Below, piece by piece: positions 31,410 to 41,543 of a stretch of 64,000 nucleotides of DNA. Made by a program: the position numbers and the translations under genes. Under the pieces are notes generated by a model. That model was not told the origin of the DNA, did not search any database, and saw only the letters and a program-made list of their open reading frames with translations. The stretch is taken from contig CP150548.1 in the NCBI GenBank assembly GCA_049487715.1, positions 124,001 through 188,000 on the forward strand, read 5' to 3'. The number at the start of each line of letters is the position of its first letter. Position 1 is the first letter of the stretch. The stretch comes from Pycnococcus provasolii. Its lineage: Eukaryota > Chlorophyta > Pseudoscourfieldiophyceae > Pseudoscourfieldiales.

Positions 31410-34400
31410 ATGGCAGACCCTCTGCCGCCGCCTTCGTCCGAGGACGACAACCTTATGGACAGCATCTTCGGAGCACTCACGTCGCGCACCTCGACGAGCA
31501 CGCGACGCACCTTCCGCTCGAATGCTAACATTGTGCGTAACGCTGATAGTAGTAGTGGCTCTGGGAGTGGTGGTGGATCTTCCGGGGAGGAGGAGCGAAT
31601 CAACGTCAACGTGCCTCAGCAGGTTCGCCAATTAGAGATGCAGCAGCGTATCGGAATGAACGATCGGAATGGCAGCAGCGACAACAGTGGAGACGACTCC
31701 AGTGGCGTGGTAATTCGTCATGGTGATGATGATGATGATGGCGCGTATGAAGAAGAATCTGATACCGCATTTGCTGCCGCGGAGGAGGGAAATGGTGGCG
31801 TTCTCAAAAGCGTGCGTTTCGTCGATCCCGCGGACGACGACGACTGGGATGACGACGATACAGAAGTCATCGAAAATCTCGTCGCGCGTGCTGACGTGAA
31901 TCTCGGTGGTTGGGGAATGCTAATCACGTTTCACAACCTCGTCGTGCGCGTGCGATCGGCCCAGCCAACAAAAACTCGTGAGTCAAAGCAGTCACTGTGC
32001 AACAACATTGGACGGAGGTGCCGTGGCTGCTTCAACGAATGCTGCTGCTCCTGCTGCTCGACGACGACGTCAGGTGGGAAACGAGGGCGCACTTTACTGG
32101 ATGGATGCAGTGGTCACTTTCCACCAAGCACATTTACCGGCATACTTGGACCATCCGGTAGTGGGAAGACGACTCTGCTGGATGCTCTGGCGCGCCGCGG
32201 AGTGGCGTGGAATCAGGTGAGCCAGCAGAAGAATAGCGTGCTCTACGATGGACGTTCCGCCGGAGAATTGTCGTATCAAGGCAATCGCGATATCGCCTAC
32301 TGCGAGCAATTCGATGCTCTGCCGGGTGATCTGACAATTGGAGAGCTACTCGAGTACACGGCGTACCTGCGCATGCCCAACTCGGACGCGGCGACACGAA
32401 CTCGAATCGTCGATGGGGTTGCCATAAAACTTGGACTCATCGATCGCATACGACTCGCTCGCATTGGAACTGCTTCGAACAAGGCTGCGAGCGGGGGGCA
32501 GCGCAAGCGTGCCGCCATTGCCCAGAGCCTGATGACGCTCCCGCGCGCATTCATGCTGGACGAGCCGTGCTCAGGCCTGGACTCTACAACGAGCCGCAAG
32601 CTCATGGACGTTCTGTCGTCGCTGAGCAGGAGAGGCGACGGCACAACGATATTGGCTACGCTCCACACGCCCAGCGAATACGAATTTGCTTTGCTTGATC
32701 GCCTGCTTCTCATGGTTGATGGCGCGGTGGTATATCTTGGTCCCGCGCAGCAAGCTCTGGCGTACCTGAATGGCATTTCCCCCGTTGTCGATGATAATCG
32801 CGCCGCGGCGGCAGGTGGTGCGCTCGATGTAGTTCCGCCAACGACAACGTACAGCTTCGGCCTTGGAGGGGGCGCGCAACGACAACAGCCGACTGCGACC
32901 CGACGACCGGCATGTACAGTTTCCGTCTCGGAAACAATCCTCGACTTCCTATCTCAGGGAGGTCAGACAACAACGCATCAGCAGCAGCATCTCAATTCGT
33001 CCACTTCACCGACAGATGATGAAGAAGCCACCTCGCCGGGACGTTGGGATCCTGCAATCAAGGTCGAGGACGTGTTGCTCGACGATGACATCGATGACAG
33101 CGCACGAGCGGAAGGATCGCAGCCTGGGCGGCTCACGCAGCGCGACCTTGTCGGGCCTGCATTAAATTCGCCATGCGCGCCACCTGAAGAGGAACTCACG
33201 GAGCGACGCGGGGTGCCGCCAAACACGCAGAGGCGAGCGGCGATGATGAATTCCAGCCTTCTCACACAGCGGCGCATTCGAATGGCCACACGGTGGAACG
33301 AAAGCGAGGAATGTGAAAGGCAATTGGACGAGGCTATCTCTTTCGAGAAGTACACGCGCCGTTACCGGAACGCACAAGGGCGTGGACCCAAGGCTGGTGG
33401 GGAATTGAAAGAACAGGACAGCTTTGACGAGACGTTCGTCGCAGCACAGCCTCCCGCATCAACATTGCACGAGATCAAGGGACTCCTGTATTGGCGTGGA
33501 GGGGCGACAGTGCGCGACCGCGGCTTCTTCCCCAGCCGCATTGGTCCACGGCTCCTCGCCGCTCTCGTGATCATCTCCGTCGTCCACAACGTTCCGAATG
33601 ACACGTTCGCCGGTTGGACGCAGCGGCAGGCGATCCTGTTCCTGTGCGTCATCTCCATGTCGATGACGATGGTTGACGCAGCGCCATTCGTGTTCGAGAA
33701 TCGCACCGTGTTTCGAAGAGAGCGCGCCGACAATCTGTACCGAAGTCGATCGTACTTCGTGTACCTCCTCGTGCTGGAGATGCTCCCAGCCTTTGTGCAC
33801 GTGACGATTTTCGACTGCGTGCTATACTTTGCGATTCCGTTCCGCATATCCAGCGACCCGGAATTTGACCCCGTCTTGCCACCTTTCTTCTACTTTTACC
33901 TGCTGACGTACACGCTCGGCTGGATTGCCGTCGCATTTGCTTACACGATGGCATCCTTCGCAAGCACCATGCGCAATGCATCGGCGATGATGGGAATTGC
34001 CTTGATGGTGTGCGGAATGACGAGCGGATTCTTTGTGACGAAGCCCGAGATGCCGGACGCGTGGAGGTGGTTCGTTTACGTCAATCCGCTGTACTACGCG
34101 CTGCGCGGGCTGTACAAGAATGAGTTCCTGCACTTTGGCGCGGAGCTTTGCATCGCCGTCCCTCAGTGCTTTCTTGGGAATGAGTGCGTGGCAGAGTACG
34201 TGGCGATAAGGCAGGGTGCCGATCTCCTTTCGGAGCTCACCGCCACGGCGTCGACGGAATCCGGCACGACGTTGAGCATTCCGTTCAGCGAGGAACCCTT
34301 CACGACGATGTTTTCTCAGTCAACGGTGCGCACTGGCGTCAGCGGATTTGGAAACCCAACCACCTGCCTCGCGGTGGGCGGGTGCACATTCTTGGAGTCG

Positions 34401-34544
34401 ATGTACGGCATGGACTGCTCGTCCAAGTACTGGGACTTGATGGCTCTCGTGGTGATTGCCCTCGTGCTGATCATCTTCGCGCTCGTGGCCGTTAGCTCCA
34501 ATACTCAGCACAGCCCTCACAAGTTTCGCCGATTTTGCTGCTAA
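31410..34544 (+). CDS. ABCG-type half transporter
   Basis: 1044 residues. The acidic Ser/Asp-rich N-terminus (1-165) is not part of the ABC fold. The nucleotide-binding domain follows: Walker A GPSGSGKTT (about 247-255), ABC signature SGGQRKR (about 361) and Walker B FMLDEP (about 381), with the D-loop SGLDST. A long hydrophilic linker (about 450-690) precedes the ABC2-type membrane domain with about six helices (about 710-900) and a last helix near 1010-1030. NBD-before-TMD order marks the ABCG/White subfamily; a single NBD means it must dimerise. Typical half ABCGs are 600-750 residues, so this one carries large N-terminal and linker additions. The substrate is unknown. It is convergent with the OSCA gene; a TGTAA lies at 34657. 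Confidence 0.92.
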   Translation: MADPLPPPSSEDDNLMDSIFGALTSRTSTSTRRTFRSNANIVRNADSSSGSGSGGGSSGEEERINVNVPQQVRQLEMQQRIGMNDRNGSSDNSGDDSSGVVIRHGDDDDDGAYEEESDTAFAAAEEGNGGVLKSVRFVDPADDDDWDDDDTEVIENLVARADVNLGGWGMLITFHNLVVRVRSAQPTKTRESKQSLCNNIGRRCRGCFNECCCSCCSTTTSGGKRGRTLLDGCSGHFPPSTFTGILGPSGSGKTTLLDALARRGVAWNQVSQQKNSVLYDGRSAGELSYQGNRDIAYCEQFDALPGDLTIGELLEYTAYLRMPNSDAATRTRIVDGVAIKLGLIDRIRLARIGTASNKAASGGQRKRAAIAQSLMTLPRAFMLDEPCSGLDSTTSRKLMDVLSSLSRRGDGTTILATLHTPSEYEFALLDRLLLMVDGAVVYLGPAQQALAYLNGISPVVDDNRAAAAGGALDVVPPTTTYSFGLGGGAQRQQPTATRRPACTVSVSETILDFLSQGGQTTTHQQQHLNSSTSPTDDEEATSPGRWDPAIKVEDVLLDDDIDDSARAEGSQPGRLTQRDLVGPALNSPCAPPEEELTERRGVPPNTQRRAAMMNSSLLTQRRIRMATRWNESEECERQLDEAISFEKYTRRYRNAQGRGPKAGGELKEQDSFDETFVAAQPPASTLHEIKGLLYWRGGATVRDRGFFPSRIGPRLLAALVIISVVHNVPNDTFAGWTQRQAILFLCVISMSMTMVDAAPFVFENRTVFRRERADNLYRSRSYFVYLLVLEMLPAFVHVTIFDCVLYFAIPFRISSDPEFDPVLPPFFYFYLLTYTLGWIAVAFAYTMASFASTMRNASAMMGIALMVCGMTSGFFVTKPEMPDAWRWFVYVNPLYYALRGLYKNEFLHFGAELCIAVPQCFLGNECVAEYVAIRQGADLLSELTATASTESGTTLSIPFSEEPFTTMFSQSTVRTGVSGFGNPTTCLAVGGCTFLESMYGMDCSSKYWDLMALVVIALVLIIFALVAVSSNTQHSPHKFRRFCC

Positions 34545-34703
34545 ATTGATGAGGTAATGTTTTTCATTAGGGCCTTGGGGGGGCGGGAGGAGAGGGAGGG
34601 GAGGAAGGAAGGAAGGGTCCAGTAATCATGCGCGTGCATAGCACGTATTAAGGTACTGTAACCTTTACTTAACTAGACTATATATCGTATGTTCGTAGTA
34701 ACA

Positions 34704-37700
34704 TCAGTAAGAAGGCGGAGTTGGGAATGACGACGCGCCGTACGGAGCAGCGTGGGGTGCTTGTGGTACACCGTAAGACGAACTTCCCTGATGCGCTGCA
34801 GCACCAACGGGGGGACTATACCCGTAAGACAGAGGCGGCGCAGTGGGTGCTGCGGAAGCAACCACGGAAGGGGAAACGAGTGCCGCCGTACCACCGCCAG
34901 AGGAAAAGCCGGCGGTCGACATTTCCACATCTGAATGCGTCGGCGTCTGAGCCGTCGCGTAACCTGCTCTAACGCGCAACTGATCCGCTGGCGGGAGCGT
35001 GTAAAATTCTCCGCCCGTCTCCGCGAGCTGGCGTGCCATTAGCTGCTTGTTCGCTGGATACGGCTTTGCCGGAAGCTTGTAGATTTGCTCGACATACTCG
35101 ACGTAGTCGGGTGGAAGATGCTTCAAAGCATCTGCGTGGTTCAGGAACGGAGTGTAGGCTTCGTACTGATTCTCGTGCAGCAACTCCTCTTCACCTATGT
35201 CGCCATCATTCTCAGAGACGGCAGTTGTCGTACGATACCCTCCTGCGGTGATTTTCCTTCGCCGCTGCCCAACAAACTCCATGTAAGGAAGGTCGCGCGT
35301 TCCACCTTCCTCGCGCTCAAAGTCCTGATTGATGCCCAGGGCAACGCGAATCGGCCTCGACAATAAACCAAAAACTGCGCACACGAAGAAGGACAGGATG
35401 TATGCGGAGGACACCATTCCTGACCCGTCGACCGTAACAGCACCGTTGGAATTGATAGTTGCCTTTGATGGAAACATGATGTTGTGCGTCAAAATGATCT
35501 GCACAACCAGAAATATGCGCAGGATGAGTGGAATGAGCTGCGGCACTCGATTTGACAGCTTAGCGGGTTTTCGGCAGGACCGAAGGGCCGCGTAACGGTC
35601 AATGCCGAAAGATACCACCATGCCCGCGAAGCAAACGTAGTACGAAAGTGGCTGGAGCGGGTAGTAGAATACCGCAAGGCCTAAAGATTTGACGAGAACA
35701 GAGTACCTCACGGCCATGTCAAATTCCTTCGGCTCAAGCAAATAGTCTAACTGCTGTTGCGAGCGCGCATGCCTGGGTGCGAACCAATCTGCCAGAAGGA
35801 TGGATGGATCGAGTGCTTGAACAATGTCGGGCAAAATTGCGTTAGAAAGTTGAACCCAAAATGCCTCCTCGGCCAAGCCACCACGAATAAACCACGTGCT
35901 CTTGTCAGAATTCCCCGCTGCAATGATGGGGATGATGGCGGCATTCAGAATCTGTGCGATGGAGAGCTTTGCGATGAGGTACTTCTGCATGGAAGATTTG
36001 ATGTGCCATCTCTCGAACTCCGCCATCTTCTTAGTCACAAGCACGATGACTTGGTTGACGAGGACGATGAAAAATGCGCTTGCGATGGTCAGGCCGCGAA
36101 GTTTTGCAATCTCAATTAGATTGACACCCAAGTTCGAGTCATCGTCATTGGAATCATCAACAGAGCTGACCTCCGCGTCAATCATCTTGCTTCGCTCCGC
36201 ATTCTTGATGCTCTCAAACCCGTTTTGAATCAGCGCGCCGATAATCACAACCAACAGCACGACGGAGTTTGAGACCAAGATTCGCCACACAGATCCAAGA
36301 CCACGCACGGACGTGTTGGTCCAGATGAGGTCACTCGGCTCGGGCGCACGAAATACGCGAACGTGGTCAATCCCGGTTGACGACTTGAGCAGCTCAGAGG
36401 ATTCATGGAGCGGTCGTCCCAACTTCTCTTCCATCATGGAGCGAATACTCGGCCGCGTGGCGCAGATCCTGCCGGGATTCTTGATGAGTAAATCGACGGG
36501 ATTTTCAACAGCCAAGTCGTTGAAGCAGTTATTGGCATGCTTCTCGTAGTTGAACACAACAATAGCCTCACCGACAGTTCTCTGGTGTCTGCCAGAGTCC
36601 ACCTCCTCGCGAAGGCGCTGCTTCTGCGCATCCACCTTAGCGTTCATAGCCCCGATCGCCTTCTCCACGCTCTCTTGCGTGCCATCCAGGACCTTTCCAG
36701 TGTACACGAGCCAGTATATCCTATCCATAACTTCGGAGAGAAAGTAAGGCTGAACCGTGCGCTTGTCGTAGGCAGCGAGCTCATCACGAGCACGCTCCAG
36801 CTGCCTAATGCGCTCCGCCGTCTCGAGCACTTTCCCAACGTCGTGCACGTGACACACCTTCGCGACCTCCCCGTAGTGGCTGAAGAAGTCCACGAGGATC
36901 TGCTTGCCGTTAACGAGCGCCTTTTCATCATCCTGCGCCGCCTTCACGGGTATAGGAAGCCGCTCGACGTACGCGGTAAAGTCGCCCACCGTCGCGTTTT
37001 CGGCGTTGAGATTCGAGCCGACGAAGTTTAGTGCAGTTTCGAATAACAGCATCATCAGCAAGAAGACGAGCGTATGCGCGAAGACAACCCAGCTTTGCAA
37101 GGCTGGCATCGCCTCCACATCCTTCGTCTTCAGCGTGAGGGTGCAACACTTTCCGCCATTCCAACTCACTTGGCAAGGTTGGATGGTCTTGCAAGGTTCG
37201 ACGAGGTCAGCCGCCACAATTTCTGGGCGATCGGCGCTTGCCGTATACCGGCAAACGCTCGGGCAGTGCAGCAAGCTCGTGCGCTCGTCGGCACCGCTGC
37301 GTGCGTCACCCGGTAAGCACCGCGAGCCGGCTGAGACGCGCGTGATTGGCGTGGTGACCTCGTAGGTGCGCTTGCACTGCTCCTGTCGGTACGTCGTCGG
37401 CCGTACGCCGTACGCGTCAACCACCCTGGGCTCTGGCACGAGCAGTGTGTACGTGTCGTTGAAGCGTAGGTTGCTGGCGTTGTCGAATACGGCGACCGTT
37501 GTCACGATGCTCAAGACGATGCTCACGATGAGAAAGCACGTTAACGACGTGAAGTACAGGCCCAGTGCCATGGACGCCTTGCCAACCTTGAGCGGGTTGA
37601 GCGTGAATAAGGAGAAGAGCCTTCTGTTGCTTGCCCCCGTGAGTTCGCGTCCCGTCTCCGGGTCTCTGTCGTAGTCGTAAAGCTTGAGGCTGTTTGCGCG

Positions 37701-37730
37701 CATGCGCGCCTCCTCCATGCGCGGCGCCAT
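34704..37730 (-). CDS. OSCA/TMEM63/CSC1-family mechanosensitive-type cation channel
   Basis: 1008 residues from the ATG at 37730. An early helix (about 50-78) is followed by a Cys-rich loop and a second helix (about 220-240), the cytosolic RRM-like domain (about 265-450), the family signature APEPSDLIW (about 461-469), and then the pore-bearing helical domain with further membrane segments to about residue 850. The C-terminal 150 residues are Tyr/Pro/Gly-rich and cytosolic. APEPxDxIW next to the first pore helix is the hallmark of OSCA/TMEM63 (DUF221) proteins, which conduct cations in response to membrane tension or osmotic shock. The length is greater than the usual 700-800 because of the extended N-terminal loop and tail. 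It is divergent from the propeller gene across 366 bases. Confidence 0.85.
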   Translation of the reverse strand: MAPRMEEARMRANSLKLYDYDRDPETGRELTGASNRRLFSLFTLNPLKVGKASMALGLYFTSLTCFLIVSIVLSIVTTVAVFDNASNLRFNDTYTLLVPEPRVVDAYGVRPTTYRQEQCKRTYEVTTPITRVSAGSRCLPGDARSGADERTSLLHCPSVCRYTASADRPEIVAADLVEPCKTIQPCQVSWNGGKCCTLTLKTKDVEAMPALQSWVVFAHTLVFLLMMLLFETALNFVGSNLNAENATVGDFTAYVERLPIPVKAAQDDEKALVNGKQILVDFFSHYGEVAKVCHVHDVGKVLETAERIRQLERARDELAAYDKRTVQPYFLSEVMDRIYWLVYTGKVLDGTQESVEKAIGAMNAKVDAQKQRLREEVDSGRHQRTVGEAIVVFNYEKHANNCFNDLAVENPVDLLIKNPGRICATRPSIRSMMEEKLGRPLHESSELLKSSTGIDHVRVFRAPEPSDLIWTNTSVRGLGSVWRILVSNSVVLLVVIIGALIQNGFESIKNAERSKMIDAEVSSVDDSNDDDSNLGVNLIEIAKLRGLTIASAFFIVLVNQVIVLVTKKMAEFERWHIKSSMQKYLIAKLSIAQILNAAIIPIIAAGNSDKSTWFIRGGLAEEAFWVQLSNAILPDIVQALDPSILLADWFAPRHARSQQQLDYLLEPKEFDMAVRYSVLVKSLGLAVFYYPLQPLSYYVCFAGMVVSFGIDRYAALRSCRKPAKLSNRVPQLIPLILRIFLVVQIILTHNIMFPSKATINSNGAVTVDGSGMVSSAYILSFFVCAVFGLLSRPIRVALGINQDFEREEGGTRDLPYMEFVGQRRRKITAGGYRTTTAVSENDGDIGEEELLHENQYEAYTPFLNHADALKHLPPDYVEYVEQIYKLPAKPYPANKQLMARQLAETGGEFYTLPPADQLRVRAGYATAQTPTHSDVEMSTAGFSSGGGTAALVSPSVVASAAPTAPPLSYGYSPPVGAAAHQGSSSYGVPQAPHAAPYGASSFPTPPSY

Positions 37731-38096
37731 AGAGAACACTGGAAGAGGGGGAGAGAGTCGCCGGCCGAGCGGGTTGAGCGTAACTGAGCAACGAACTGGC
37801 ACGCCGGCGAGCGGCAGCACGGAGGCGGGATGGCGGATATGGTGGCAAGAAAGAATGAACGCCGACGTCTTGCAAGAGCTTGCAAGAGCTTGCACGACAC
37901 CTTTGCACGACGCACCGATTCGCGGCCGGCTTTATAAGACGTTGATTAAGGTGGTCAAGAATACTACCCGGCCGCCGTGTGCCGGGACCGGGGTGTTGTT
38001 TTCCCTGGCCCTTGGGAGTTTGTGTGGGGGCACCTTTCCCTTCCCTTCCACCTTTCCCTTCCCGGGCACGCACGCTGCCCCTTCAGGGCTTGCCCA

Positions 38097-40730
38097 ATGG
38101 CGCCCATGACGGGTGCCTGTGTCGCACCCGTACTCGCCCTCGTACGGCTTGCGCTACTGCTGCCGGTATTCAAGGTGCAATTCAGGGGCTGGCACCTCGC
38201 GCCTGCGAACACTTTCGCAAGCGCGCAGGGGGCCGGCGGCGACGCAGGGGGAGACCTCGCGTCGAGCTGCACGGTGTGCAGCATAGGATGCGAGGTGCTC
38301 TGCGCGGACCTGTGCACCTACGACGGACTCGTCGAGAGCGACTGCCCGTTCGAGTGCGAGCCATTCACGGGAACGTGCTACGACGACTGCGAAATCTTCA
38401 ACTACGTCGACGCGCAGAGGTCCGACACGTTCAACGCCAAGTGCCTCGCGCGAAAGGCGATGATGCGGAGAGACTGGTTCATAGGCGCTCCCACGAAATA
38501 CAAGCGCTACCCAGTGCCTCCCGACCCACTGCCCGCGAGCTTGCCGTACGTGCCCGCGGAAACGAACCCGTTGCACAAGTCGCCTCCCACCGAGGTGGGC
38601 ATGGACGCAGCGAGCTCGTGGCCGTGCCACCGCGGTGGGCTCGGACGGACGGGCGCGTCACTCGCCGGCCCCAAGAACGTGAACGCAACGTGGTCCGCTT
38701 CGTGTGGCCAGGGTGCCATCACGAGCGGTGTCGTCGTGTCACGCGACGGAATGCTGTTCGTCGCAAGCACAGCTGGCCACGTGTGCGCTTTCTGGCCATC
38801 CGGAGGCTTGCGCTGGCGCTACGATGTGCCTGGCGGTGCACCAATCTATGGCACGCCAACCGTCGGCAATCGCCTCGGTTCGGACGACGCGGTGTTTGCC
38901 GCAGACGCGAACGGAGGCGTGCACGCGATAAGTGCCACCTTTGGCACGAGCAGGTGGGCTTTCACACGAGCCGGCGGTGGAAGTCCGATGGAGGGCGCGG
39001 CTATCGCGCCAGGTTTCAAGGGCGCCGTGACAAGCAGTCCGCTGCTCCACCCTGCCACCGGGGTGCTGTACATCGGCGGAACCGACAGTTACCTGTACGC
39101 GCTCAACGCCGCGTCAACGGGCAGTCACGGCGCCACCGGGTCTGTGCACTGGTCCTTCGCCGCGGATGGCGCTCTCACCGCAGGAGTGTCTCTCGACGCC
39201 ACGCACGAGCGGCTCTTCTTCACCACGCTCGCCGGGTCCGTTTACTGCGTGTCTGCGAAAAATGGCAACGCGCTTTGGCGCGCACGCCTTCCTGCGCCCT
39301 CGATGAGTGACGTGGCTCTTTCGGAGGCGCCGCAGCCGTGGGCGCCGCACGGGACGCTGTACGTGACGACTCGGGACGGTGGGGTGCACGCGCTGCACAT
39401 GAACAATGGGCACCGACGCTGGACCTTCCCCGTACGCGCCGCCATCAGCAGCTCAGTCTGCGTGCAGAATGGAGTGCAGCTCGCGTCAAAGTCGATGAAC
39501 GAAACGCAGTACGATGTGTACGGCGTAATATCCAAGTATTCGCGCGCCGAACTTCTGGACGACATCGGGCCGTCTGTGTTTTTTGCCAGCGACGAGGGTC
39601 AGGTGTACGCCGTGCGCGAGCGCGACGGCCTGCTTAGATGGAATAAGACTGTGATTGGCGGGCCGCGCAGGAAGCACCCTCCTCCACCACCGGGCATGCC
39701 GGTGCCACCTCCGCCGCCGCCGCCGCCGCCGCCGCGCCCCACGATCTCCCGACCGAGCCCGCCGCCGCCGCGCCTGCCGCCCAATCCGCCGATGCCTCCA
39801 CCACCGCCGCCACCTCCACCTCCACCACTGCCGGGCACGGACGCGCCTCCACCGCCTCCACCGCCTCCACCGCCTCAGCCACCGCCTCCGCCGCCACCGC
39901 CGCCAAGGGGAGGTGCCGAGAACTACGAGAGCGTCGCATTGAAGCGCAAGCGCGACGCGGCACTCAAGCTCGCCGCCGTTCACGCTTGTCCCCCGCTGCA
40001 CAAGCAGCACGTCGATAATGCGAATGCGTTCCGCTTCGGGTATACGCAGCGTTGGGCGTGCGATCCCATGGACCTACTAAAGCGCTCAGACGGCGAAGTT
40101 GGCACCGCAACTGACGCAGACGGTTTGCGCGGTGAGGAGGCTTTCGAAGCTAAGGTGAACATCGCACGCATAGAAGGTCGTCGCCGCGAGTCCATTCTGA
40201 TGGCGAGTCCGGTATATAGCTCCGGGCTCGTGTACATGGGTTCCTCGGACGGTTACATGTACGTGCTGAGATCATCCGACGGCCAGGAGGCGTTCAGCTT
40301 CCAGACGAATGGCGGCGTGCCGATTTCGAGTCCCGCTTCTCTGCTTTCGTTTGGCCCAAACCACCTTGAAACTTCATTGGCGTTCAGCGACGAGAAGGGG
40401 CGCGTTTATCTCCTGCTCGGAGAGAAGAGTGTGGAGGAAGACGATGAGGGCGACGGCGACGGCGACGACACGCTCGACGACACGAATCCTCTTCTCACTG
40501 AGACCGAACAGGCACCTTCGTTCGCCTCCTTTAAGCCCCGTCCAATCTCTGAATCCGCCGCCGAGGCTGTGCAGCGCGGGTCGCGGCGTTACGACGCGTA
40601 CGGGCGACCCGTGGCCCTCGGGTCGCAAGCGGTTGATTTGTTTGGAAGACTCCGCGGCGACCCGACATCCTTGACAATCGACCAAGAACGCGAGCGGTAC
40701 GGCGATTGGCGCGCCATGCCAGAAGATTGA
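38097..40730 (+). CDS. Secreted PQQ-type beta-propeller protein with polyproline insert
   Basis: 877 residues from the ATG at 38097. A signal peptide (about 8-28) is followed by a Cys-rich segment (about 58-105; CTVCSIGCEVLCADLC and later CYDDC). PQQ-like propeller blades follow (about 180-515), with units such as GVLYIGGTDSYLYALNA and GTLYVTTRDGGVHALHMNNG. The propeller is broken by a polyproline/SPP stretch (about 525-605), after which at least one more blade appears (GLVYMGSSDGYMYVLRSSDG, about 710-730). The tail is acidic and then basic. No PQQ-liganding residues can be assigned, so a binding or scaffold role in the wall or periplasm is more likely than catalysis. TGTAA motifs lie at 40753 and 40764. 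Confidence 0.8.
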   Translation: MAPMTGACVAPVLALVRLALLLPVFKVQFRGWHLAPANTFASAQGAGGDAGGDLASSCTVCSIGCEVLCADLCTYDGLVESDCPFECEPFTGTCYDDCEIFNYVDAQRSDTFNAKCLARKAMMRRDWFIGAPTKYKRYPVPPDPLPASLPYVPAETNPLHKSPPTEVGMDAASSWPCHRGGLGRTGASLAGPKNVNATWSASCGQGAITSGVVVSRDGMLFVASTAGHVCAFWPSGGLRWRYDVPGGAPIYGTPTVGNRLGSDDAVFAADANGGVHAISATFGTSRWAFTRAGGGSPMEGAAIAPGFKGAVTSSPLLHPATGVLYIGGTDSYLYALNAASTGSHGATGSVHWSFAADGALTAGVSLDATHERLFFTTLAGSVYCVSAKNGNALWRARLPAPSMSDVALSEAPQPWAPHGTLYVTTRDGGVHALHMNNGHRRWTFPVRAAISSSVCVQNGVQLASKSMNETQYDVYGVISKYSRAELLDDIGPSVFFASDEGQVYAVRERDGLLRWNKTVIGGPRRKHPPPPPGMPVPPPPPPPPPPRPTISRPSPPPPRLPPNPPMPPPPPPPPPPPLPGTDAPPPPPPPPPPQPPPPPPPPPRGGAENYESVALKRKRDAALKLAAVHACPPLHKQHVDNANAFRFGYTQRWACDPMDLLKRSDGEVGTATDADGLRGEEAFEAKVNIARIEGRRRESILMASPVYSSGLVYMGSSDGYMYVLRSSDGQEAFSFQTNGGVPISSPASLLSFGPNHLETSLAFSDEKGRVYLLLGEKSVEEDDEGDGDGDDTLDDTNPLLTETEQAPSFASFKPRPISESAAEAVQRGSRRYDAYGRPVALGSQAVDLFGRLRGDPTSLTIDQERERYGDWRAMPED

Positions 40731-40886
40731 TCGGTTGGTTTGTTGATTGGTTTGTAAGATTAATGTAAAGTGTTGTTGTGCAATAATAAAAACCATGTAG
40801 TATTTTGGTAAGAAGAAAATATTTGTAGTTTTTTTTCTCCCCAAGCAAGCAAGAGGAATTCTGCCATGATACTTTCCTTATAATTG

Positions 40887-41397
40887 TCACGACGCACACC
40901 CTCTTGCCGGAGACAAACACCACATCAGACGCAAAAACGGAAACGACCTCCACCTGACCACCTCCTTGTCCTCCACAAGCAAATCAAGTAAAAGCCGCGC
41001 ACTTTGTTTGTTGTGCATGTCGCGACTATCCTCAATGTCCACGCGTTCGTCGTCGATAGCATCCCGCGCGCTACGTACCTTTTGTACCACCTCATCCACC
41101 ACGCCGGCACGTAGCACGGCACACGCCGCTCCACACCCACACCCACTACCACCCGCCAAGAATACGCCTCGATCTCCGTGATGTCGCAGAGCAGCGGCGA
41201 GATGGCGAGCCTTAGAGCGAGTCCAAGAACCTCAGGCGAGGCGAGTTTCGAAGTACACTACGGGCGCCTTGGCGGCGTGCGGCGCGTCGCGCGCCGCCTC
41301 GACCGGTCGGAGGTAGGTCGGTGGTGAAGCACACGGCGTCGTCCTCCGCGCCTATCGTAGACAACACAAAAGTTTGTGACAAAACTTTGCGCCTTTT
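40887..41397 (-). CDS. Unresolved, possibly spliced small gene
   Basis: The minus strand here has several overlapping open frames with protein-like composition, but none runs intact from an ATG. One, from a stop near 41232 to about 40887, encodes a C-terminal part with VVDEVVQKVRSARDAIDDER and KQSARLLLDLLVEDKEVV. Another contains ISPLLCDITEIEAYSW. An ATG at 41397 and a GTACGT donor-like motif at 41078-41073, the donor type used by the gene at the window end, suggest a spliced gene, but I could not fix exon borders. The product is not recognised. It could also be chance coding potential in GC-rich DNA. Confidence 0.25.
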
Positions 41398-41543
41398 TCA
41401 TTGAGCGGTGTCAAGAGAACATGTCAAGAGCGGGATCCCCCTCGGCCTTCCCTTTCCTGCATGTTCTACGACGGATCCCTGATCCTAAAGTTAAAAAGGT
41501 TAGAAAAGTACCGAAACAATTGTCCGTCTCCTCAGTGTTTACA

